64,000 nucleotides of DNA. It comes from Hornefia butyriciproducens. GTDB taxonomy: Bacteria > Bacillota > Clostridia > Peptostreptococcales > Anaerovoracaceae. Numbering within the stretch: position 1 is the stretch's first letter; the number at the start of each line of letters is the position of its first letter. The translations under genes and the position numbers were made by a program. The stretch spans positions 230,075-294,074 of the forward strand of contig NZ_VUMZ01000002.1 in assembly GCF_009695915.1 (NCBI RefSeq). Reading direction: 5' to 3'. The notes under the pieces are model-generated. The model ran no database searches. It was not told the origin of the DNA and worked only from the letters and a program-made list of their open reading frames with translations. Below are positions 58,967-64,000 of this stretch, one piece after another.

Positions 58967-59806
58967 ATGAGCAGTATAATACAGATCAGAAATCTTATAT
59001 TTGAATATGAGAAGGAAGAGAACGGAGAGCCGGTCCGCGCCATCGACGGCGTTACCCTGGATATCGAAGAGGGAAGTTTTGTCGCTGTCATCGGCCGCAA
59101 CGGATCCGGGAAATCCACGCTGGCCAAGAACCTGAACGGACTCTTTGTTCCCACGGAGGGAACGGTCCTTGTAGACGGATGGGATACCCGCGACGATGAG
59201 CATATATGGGAGGTTAGGCAGACCGCCGGCATGGTCTTTCAGAACCCGGACAATCAGCTGGTTTCCTCTATCGTAGAGGATGATGTGGCGTTTGGCCCGG
59301 AGAATCTCGGAGTGGAACCGTCCCTGATCCGGGAACGGGTGGACAGGGCTTTGTCGTCCGTGCGAATGGGCGAGTACCGGCACAAAGCACCCCATCAGCT
59401 TTCCGGCGGACAGAAGCAGAGAGTCGCCATCGCAGGCGTCATCGCTATGCGCCCGAAATGCATTATCTTTGATGAGCCCACTGCGATGCTGGATCCCCGG
59501 GGGCGGCGCGACATCATGAAGATCATACAGCAGCTGCATGAGGAAGGGATCACCGTGATCCTGATCACTCATTTCATGGACGAGGCGGTGAGAGCGGATC
59601 GAGTCATTATCATGGATAAAGGCAGTGTTCTCCTGGACGGAACTCCCGCTGAGGTGTTTTCCCGGCGGGAACGAATGCTTGAGGTCAGTCTGGACGTGCC
59701 AGTGGCGGTTGAAATCGCAGCAATGCTGCGCAGCAGAGGAATTGACGTTCCGGAGGATGTAATTACGCCGGAGGACATGGTGGAGTTTGTATGTCAATAC
59801 AGGTAA
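58967..59806 (+). CDS. ecfA1: Energy-coupling factor transporter ATPase EcfA1
   Basis: A 279-residue ABC ATPase of group II ECF vitamin transporters. Walker A GRNGSGKST (about 44-52), Q-loop MVFQNPDNQLV, signature LSGGQKQRVAIAG, Walker B CIIFDEPTAML. The ATG at 58967 follows GGAGGTAAC; an earlier ATG at 58916 directly after the -10 box is rejected. It overlaps ecfA2 by 16 bp. The three-gene energising core serves separate S components encoded elsewhere. Confidence 0.95.
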   Translation: MSSIIQIRNLIFEYEKEENGEPVRAIDGVTLDIEEGSFVAVIGRNGSGKSTLAKNLNGLFVPTEGTVLVDGWDTRDDEHIWEVRQTAGMVFQNPDNQLVSSIVEDDVAFGPENLGVEPSLIRERVDRALSSVRMGEYRHKAPHQLSGGQKQRVAIAGVIAMRPKCIIFDEPTAMLDPRGRRDIMKIIQQLHEEGITVILITHFMDEAVRADRVIIMDKGSVLLDGTPAEVFSRRERMLEVSLDVPVAVEIAAMLRSRGIDVPEDVITPEDMVEFVCQYR

Positions 59807-60654
59807 GAAATCTTTCATACATATATAACGAAGGCCTGACCAGTGAGACCGTCGCTTTGGACAATATCAATTTTGATATCTATGACGGCGAGGTGGCAGG
59901 TATCATCGGACACACGGGAAGCGGCAAATCCACGCTGCTTCAGCAGCTGAACGGGCTGCTGAAACCCCGCGGAGGCACAATCATCGTCGGCGGAACGGAC
60001 ATTACCCGTCCGGGAATCTCCATGAGGGATGTGCGGCGGAGAGTCGGTCTGGTCTTTCAGTATCCTGAATATCAGCTATTTGAGGAAACCGTCGCTCTGG
60101 ATGTGGCCTTCGGTCCCAAAAATCTGGGGCTTAGGGAGGACGAGGTCGATGAACGCGTCCATGATGCGCTGGAACTTGTTGGACTGGACTACGATGAAGT
60201 GGCGGGGCGATCGCCCTTTGAGCTTTCCGGCGGGCAGAAACGCCGTGTTGCCATCGCAGGCGTCATAGCCATGAAGCCGCAGGTGCTGATTCTGGACGAA
60301 CCCACTGCAGGTCTTGATCCGGGCTCTCATGACGAGATTATGGCGATGATCCGCAAGGTACACGAATCACAGCAGAATATCATCCTCTTTGTTTCCCATA
60401 ATATGGAGGATGTGGCCGCACTCTCAGATAAAGTGATGGTTATGGATCGTGGCAAGCTGATCACGGTGGGAACGCCGAAGGAGGTATTCCGTCAGAGGGA
60501 CCGGCTTGCGGCGATCGCGCTGGACGTGCCGCCGGTGACAGAAATGATGTTTCAGCTGAAGGAGAGAGGAATCGACGTCGATACCGGCGCGCTGACGCTA
60601 CGGGAGGCGGAGGAGTCGATTTATGATTATCTGAGAGGAAGCAAAGCGAAATGA
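59791..60654 (+). CDS. ecfA2: Energy-coupling factor transporter ATPase EcfA2
   Basis: A 287-residue partner ATPase. Walker A GHTGSGKST, Q-loop VFQYPEYQLFEETV, signature LSGGQKRRVAIAG, Walker B VLILDEPTAGLDPG. The Q-loop YPEYQLF form is typical of EcfA2 (EcfA1 has NPDNQLV). Overlaps ecfT by 4 bp. Confidence 0.95.
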   Translation: MSIQVRNLSYIYNEGLTSETVALDNINFDIYDGEVAGIIGHTGSGKSTLLQQLNGLLKPRGGTIIVGGTDITRPGISMRDVRRRVGLVFQYPEYQLFEETVALDVAFGPKNLGLREDEVDERVHDALELVGLDYDEVAGRSPFELSGGQKRRVAIAGVIAMKPQVLILDEPTAGLDPGSHDEIMAMIRKVHESQQNIILFVSHNMEDVAALSDKVMVMDRGKLITVGTPKEVFRQRDRLAAIALDVPPVTEMMFQLKERGIDVDTGALTLREAEESIYDYLRGSKAK

Positions 60655-61451
60655 TCCGAGATATTACACTGGGTCAGTATTATCCGGCGCAGTCCTTTGT
60701 GCACCGGCTGGACCCCAGAGTGAAAATAACAGCGGCGGTTCTGTATATTATCGAGCTGTTTATCGTAAATGATTTCCCGGGATTTGCGGTCTGCGCAGGT
60801 GTGCTGGCGGCGGTCGTCGGGATCTCCAGAGTGCCGCCGGGGTTCATCATGAGGGGGCTCAAGCCGATTCTGATTATCCTGATTTTCACCTTCTGCCTGA
60901 ATATTTTCATGATTGACGGCAGGGTGCTGTACCATATCGGTCCGCTGCGTGTGACGGATAACGGCCTGTATACGGCGGTGTTCATGAGTATTCGTCTGAT
61001 TCTGCTGATCATCGGCACGTCGCTGCTGACTCTGACGACGACGCCCATAAGCCTGACGGATGGAATTGAACGTCTTCTGAGCCCGTTGAACAAAGTCGGG
61101 GTCGCCACGCATGAGATAGCCATGATGATGTCCATCGCTCTTCGGTTCATACCGACATTGATGGAGGAAACCGACAAAATTATTAAGGCACAGCAGGCTC
61201 GCGGCGCGGATTTTGAGAGCGGAAACATTTTCGCCCGGGCGAAATCGCTGATTCCGATCCTGGTTCCGCTCTTTGTCAGCGCTTTCCGGATTGCGCAGGA
61301 TCTCGCGATGGCGATGGAGGCCCGATGTTACCGGGGCGGTGCGGGAAGAACAAGGATGAACGGAATGAAGATGGGGCGGGCGGACGCGCTGTGCCTGGCC
61401 GGTATGTTTTTGTTCCTGGGAGTTATCATAGGAATGCGCATTATGTTTTAG
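60651..61451 (+). CDS. ecfT: Energy-coupling factor transporter transmembrane protein EcfT
   Basis: A 266-residue integral membrane scaffold with about five to six helices. HRLDPRVKI near the start is the family mark. Two coupling-helix Ala-Arg-Gly type motifs are seen: QQARGADFESG and MEARCYRGG; the second reads ARC rather than ARG. It links the two ATPases to substrate-specific S proteins. Confidence 0.94.
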   Translation: MIRDITLGQYYPAQSFVHRLDPRVKITAAVLYIIELFIVNDFPGFAVCAGVLAAVVGISRVPPGFIMRGLKPILIILIFTFCLNIFMIDGRVLYHIGPLRVTDNGLYTAVFMSIRLILLIIGTSLLTLTTTPISLTDGIERLLSPLNKVGVATHEIAMMMSIALRFIPTLMEETDKIIKAQQARGADFESGNIFARAKSLIPILVPLFVSAFRIAQDLAMAMEARCYRGGAGRTRMNGMKMGRADALCLAGMFLFLGVIIGMRIMF

Positions 61452-61464
61452 CGGAGGAAACAGA

Positions 61465-62109
61465 TTGAGGCAGAGAAGGATAAAGGATCTCGACAGCAAA
61501 ATCGAGGCCTTCCGACAGTATTGCATTGACAGCCCCGGCGAGTACAAAGGGCGGTGGAGAGAAGAGTTTGCGGGGAGCAGGCCTTTCGCCATAGAGATCG
61601 GATGCGGCAAGGGCCAGTTCATCACGAGAATGTCTGAGCGACACCCTGATTGGATGTTCCTGGGGTTTGAAGGACATAGAAGCGTGGCGCTTCACGCACT
61701 GGAGAAGGAGAGAGAAACGGGAAGTGAGAACGTCCGTTTTGTGCTGCAGTATATCCGTTCTCTGGACGAAATATTCGCGGACGGAGAGGTGGACTGGATA
61801 TTCCTGAATTTCAGTGATCCGTGGCCTAAGGAACGCCACGCCAAGCGGAGGCTTACCTACGGTGAGAAACTGAAGGAATATGCCCGTGTTCTCAGCCCGG
61901 GAGGAATCCTGGAGTTCAAGACCGACAATGACGGGCTGTTCGAGTATTCGCTTGAGCAGGTACTGAAACAAGGTTGTTTCGTCGTGGAAGAGGTGACGAG
62001 AGATCTGCACGTCGCGAAGGCGCCTTCGGAGTATGTGACAACGGAGTATGAGGACAAATTCTCCGCCGCAGGCAAAAGCATCAACTTCATGCGCTTGAAG
62101 AAAGCCTGA
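61465..62109 (+). CDS. trmB: tRNA (guanine-N7-)-methyltransferase
   Basis: A 214-residue SAM-dependent enzyme making m7G46 in tRNA. It begins at TTG (61465) with GGAGG 9 bases upstream, giving the family's basic N-terminus MRQRRIKDLD. SAM motif EIGCGKGQF (about 43-51), FLNFSDPWPKERHAKRRL and TDNDGLFEYS are the family signatures. Follows ecfT by 13 bp, so probably in the same transcript. Confidence 0.94.
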   Translation: MRQRRIKDLDSKIEAFRQYCIDSPGEYKGRWREEFAGSRPFAIEIGCGKGQFITRMSERHPDWMFLGFEGHRSVALHALEKERETGSENVRFVLQYIRSLDEIFADGEVDWIFLNFSDPWPKERHAKRRLTYGEKLKEYARVLSPGGILEFKTDNDGLFEYSLEQVLKQGCFVVEEVTRDLHVAKAPSEYVTTEYEDKFSAAGKSINFMRLKKA

Positions 62110-62164
62110 TAGGATGAATCGGATATGGCAGGGCAGAACTGTCGCTGAAAAGGCGTTTGAACGC

Positions 62165-62193
62165 TTGTAAACCAATGCGGATTGGAATATAAT
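62165..62193 (+). promoter_or_regulatory. Promoter of the aminotransferase gene
   Basis: TTGTAA (62165-62170), 17-bp spacer, TATAAT (62188-62193), about 45 bp before the ATG. Confidence 0.7.
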
Positions 62194-62238
62194 AGAACAG
62201 AATCAGTACAAGAAAACCATAGGCAGGGGGAAATTGCT

Positions 62239-63477
62239 ATGTCAGATTTTATTATGGCCGCCGCGAACGGCAGAAACATTCCTAAGGAAGACGTGATCTT
62301 CGGCATCAGCCGCAGAGCCCGGGAGATGGCGGAGGATGTCGGTGAGGACAAAGTCATCAACGCGACTATCGGCGCGCTTCTGGATGATGAAGGAGAGTTT
62401 CTGGTGCTTTCTTCAGTGGATGATACGTTCATGGGACTGGAGCCGGTGGAATACGCCCAGTACGCGCCCATCGGGGGAACGCCCGAATTCCGGAAGGCGG
62501 CGATACGAGCGGCATTGAGGAGCTACGAGCCCAAAGGGCAGGTACGCGCGGTGGCAACGCCGGGAGGCACCGGATCGCTGCGGAACACTATCGCTAACTA
62601 TTCCTGTCCGGGGGATCAGATTCTGACGACTGACTGGCACTGGTCTCCCTACAAAACCATTGCGGCTGAGCAGGGACGAAGCATTGCGACCTTCCGCCTT
62701 TTTAATGAGAATTACGGCTTTAACGCAGAGGATTTCCGCAAACGGGTCGGAGAGATGCTGGAGGAGCAGGACCGTCTAATCATCATTCTGAATACGCCGG
62801 CGCAGAACCCGACGGGATATTCGCTGACTGATGCGGACTGGCAGAAGGTGATCAGCATCCTGTCATCGCAGGCTCCGGAAAAGCGTATTGCACTGCTGGT
62901 GGACACTGCGTATATTGATTTTGCTGGGGATGAAGATGAATACAGAAGCTTCCTTCCGTATCTGGAGGAATTGCCTGCGAATGTCCTTCCAATTCTGGCC
63001 TTCAGCATGTCTAAGACATTTACTCTGTACGGACTGCGGTGTGGAGCAATGATCTGCCTCGCACCGAATGAGGAGATTGCGGACGAGTTCGTCCGTGTCT
63101 GCGAGTTTTCTTCCCGCGCGTCCTGGTCCAACAGCCCCAGAGTCGGCCAGAGCATTATCGCCAATATTTTCGCCGATAAGGATCTTCTGGATCGGGTCAC
63201 AAAGGAAAGGAAGGAGATCCGCGACATGCTTCTGAAACGGGGCCGCGCCTTTGAAGAGGAAGCGGAAAGAGCAGGTCTGCCGATCCTTCCTTACGACGGC
63301 GGATTCTTCGCATCGATCCCCTGTGATGATCCGGCTTCAGCCAGCCGTGAACTGGAAGCGGAGGGTATCTTCCTGGTGCCGCTGGCCATGGGTCTGCGCG
63401 TCTCACTGGCGTCCATCTCAGAAGAGAAATGCCGCAGGATTCCAGCTAAAGTAGTTGAAGTTTTGAACAAAAGATAG
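62239..63477 (+). CDS. Class I/II pyridoxal-phosphate aminotransferase
   Basis: A 412-residue fold-type I enzyme. The PLP lysine is in AFSMSKTFTLYGLR (about residue 262); the Asn of TPAQNPTGYSL, the Asp/Tyr of LLVDTAYIDF and the C-terminal substrate Arg (GLRVSLASIS) are present. Overall it resembles aromatic or aspartate aminotransferase subgroups with a TPGGTGSLR cofactor-phosphate loop, but donor and acceptor are not determined. I chose the ATG 9 bases after AGGGGGAAA rather than the longer frame overlapping the promoter. The tRNA-Gly promoter lies inside its last codons. Confidence 0.9.
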   Translation: MSDFIMAAANGRNIPKEDVIFGISRRAREMAEDVGEDKVINATIGALLDDEGEFLVLSSVDDTFMGLEPVEYAQYAPIGGTPEFRKAAIRAALRSYEPKGQVRAVATPGGTGSLRNTIANYSCPGDQILTTDWHWSPYKTIAAEQGRSIATFRLFNENYGFNAEDFRKRVGEMLEEQDRLIIILNTPAQNPTGYSLTDADWQKVISILSSQAPEKRIALLVDTAYIDFAGDEDEYRSFLPYLEELPANVLPILAFSMSKTFTLYGLRCGAMICLAPNEEIADEFVRVCEFSSRASWSNSPRVGQSIIANIFADKDLLDRVTKERKEIRDMLLKRGRAFEEEAERAGLPILPYDGGFFASIPCDDPASASRELEAEGIFLVPLAMGLRVSLASISEEKCRRIPAKVVEVLNKR

Positions 63478-63483
63478 TATAAT
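63455..63483 (+). promoter_or_regulatory. Promoter of tRNA-Gly, inside the aminotransferase 3' end
   Basis: TTGAAG (63455-63460), 17-bp spacer, TATAAT (63478-63483). The -10 box starts one base after the aminotransferase stop. Confidence 0.75.
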
Positions 63484-63512
63484 ATCGTTGGCCGGCTCCG
63501 CCGGCCGCATAT

Positions 63513-63586
63513 GCGGGCGTAGTTTAGTGGTAAAATTCGAGCTTCCCAAGCTTGCGTTGAGGGTTCGATTCCCTTCGCCCGCTCCA
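63513..63586 (+). tRNA. tRNA-Gly (CCC anticodon)
   Basis: A 74-nt cloverleaf: acceptor GCGGGCG / CGCCCGC, anticodon stem CGAGC / GCTTG (wobble), loop TTCCCAA (anticodon CCC), T arm AGGGT-TCGATTC-CCT region and encoded CCA (63584-63586). A GGCCGG / CCGGCC hairpin precedes it (about 63490-63506). Confidence 0.95.
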
Positions 63587-63626
63587 CGAAAAAAGACATC
63601 CCGAAAAGGATGTCTTTTTTTCGTGG
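63586..63626 (+). terminator. Terminator of tRNA-Gly
   Basis: A stem of about 16 bp (CACGAAAAAAGACATCC against GGATGTCTTTTTTTCGTG, one extra T) with loop CGAAAA; the T-run is in the right arm. Confidence 0.85.
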
Positions 63627-63636
63627 AACAGAAAAA

Positions 63637-63780
63637 AAGGGAATCGAACCCGGAAGGGCGCGAGCGTGAAGCCTGTCAGTCCGGTGGACTGACGGGCAGC
63701 GAGCGGTGCAAGCCGACTGAAAGAGGAGGCGCAGGACGGCGGGTTGCGAGAGAAAGGCAATTGAAGACGCAACCCGTGTA
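63637..63780. repeat. Structured element carrying an antisense tRNA T-arm
   Basis: AAGGGAATCGAACCC (63637-63651) is the exact reverse complement of the tRNA-Gly T-arm (63561-63575). It is followed by a 12-bp hairpin GCCTGTCAGTCC / GGACTGACGGGC (63671-63697, one wobble) and a 9-bp pair CGGGTTGCG / CGCAACCCG (63741-63749, 63769-63777). Both strands have open frames, but these follow the hairpins and carry no ribosome binding site, so I treat it as noncoding. Confidence 0.6.
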
Positions 63781-63783
63781 ATT

Positions 63784-64000
63784 CCGGCTCTGTTAAATAT
63801 GTTGGGGTGGAGGATACTCTAAGTATTTCAGAGCCTCTTTATTTTTTGAAAAAATGACTGTTTTCACTGGCTCCTACCGAGCATCCCGCAAGATTTGTTT
63901 CCTGTAGAATTCATCTATTCTTTTCGATCGGTTTTCCGGACACTAAAACAATATTCAAGTGTAGCACCGTAGCTCAAGTGGTCTTTTGCTGTATTCAGTT
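63784..64000. other. Right-edge intergenic sequence, possible IS end
   Basis: GGCTCTG (63786-63792) and CAGAGCC (63829-63835) form an inverted repeat around GTTGGGGTGGAGG. The GGCTCTGTTAAA start resembles terminal repeats of some Firmicute insertion sequences, but no transposase is visible before the window ends. No gene seen in the remaining 160 bp. Confidence 0.3.

Noticed and set aside
63488..63781. 97-codon frame across tRNA-Gly and the structured element
   Set aside because: It reads through a tRNA and hairpins and starts without a binding site; similar frames beside tRNAs are a known kind of false gene call.

Overview
The window (about 55% G+C) is from a low-GC-lineage Gram-positive anaerobe, most likely a member of the Clostridia. 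The evidence is a sporulation-type sigma-H gene, the gene order cysS-mrnC-(thymidylate synthase)-rlmB-sigH, the secE-nusG-rplKAJL-rpoBC-rpsLG-fusA-tuf block, an [FeFe]-hydrogenase, lysine-rich FnIII-like surface proteins and strong AGGAGG ribosome binding sites. A family such as Anaerovoracaceae (Clostridiales Family XIII) is a guess from protein style, not a demonstrated placement.

Layout. 0-10 kb: a left-truncated membrane protein, then minus-strand DUF1015 and tcdA genes, a 650-bp noncoding stretch with several inverted repeats, a 78-codon orphan, and a two-gene hydrogenase operon (GltD/NuoF-type flavoprotein plus [FeFe]-hydrogenase) with a clear promoter and terminator. A short lipoprotein fragment, an IS256-family transposase remnant and a ferritin follow. 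9.5-19.3 kb: cca, an LCP cell-wall ligase, glnS, asnS, an EF-G-like GTPase and radA. 19.4-21.6 kb: a minus-strand two-component system, divergent from a long plus-strand housekeeping operon (21.8-31.8 kb): PIN/TRAM protein, ispF, proS, paired short ChrA transporters, Nudix hydrolase, cyclophilin, cysS, mrnC, thyA, folA, rlmB and sigH, many overlapping by 4-20 bp.

31.9-55.9 kb: tRNA-Thr and tuf copy 1; a 6.6-kb cell-surface island (LCP protein with a solute-binding-like region, then two secreted repeat proteins); then the classical rpmG-secE-nusG-rplKAJL-rpoBC and rpsL-rpsG-fusA-tuf copy 2 cluster with an L10 leader. 55.9-64 kb: ftsH, a lipid kinase, the ecfA1-ecfA2-ecfT transporter core, trmB, an aminotransferase, tRNA-Gly, and a structured noncoding element ending in IS-end-like sequence at the right edge.

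The most notable feature is the surface island. Its first repeat protein carries an export signal and ribosome binding site that are out of frame with the rest of the gene because of a run of seven G at 35666-35672. Loss of one G restores one continuous secreted protein, so the gene is either phase-variable, freshly inactivated, or affected by a base-calling error. Its neighbour holds a tandem duplication of exactly 250 codons. Other points of interest are in situ use of thyA-folA where many Clostridia carry thyX, two tuf genes that appear identical except near their 5' ends, an unusually long structured S12-S7 intercistronic region, and an apparently leaderless LCP gene.
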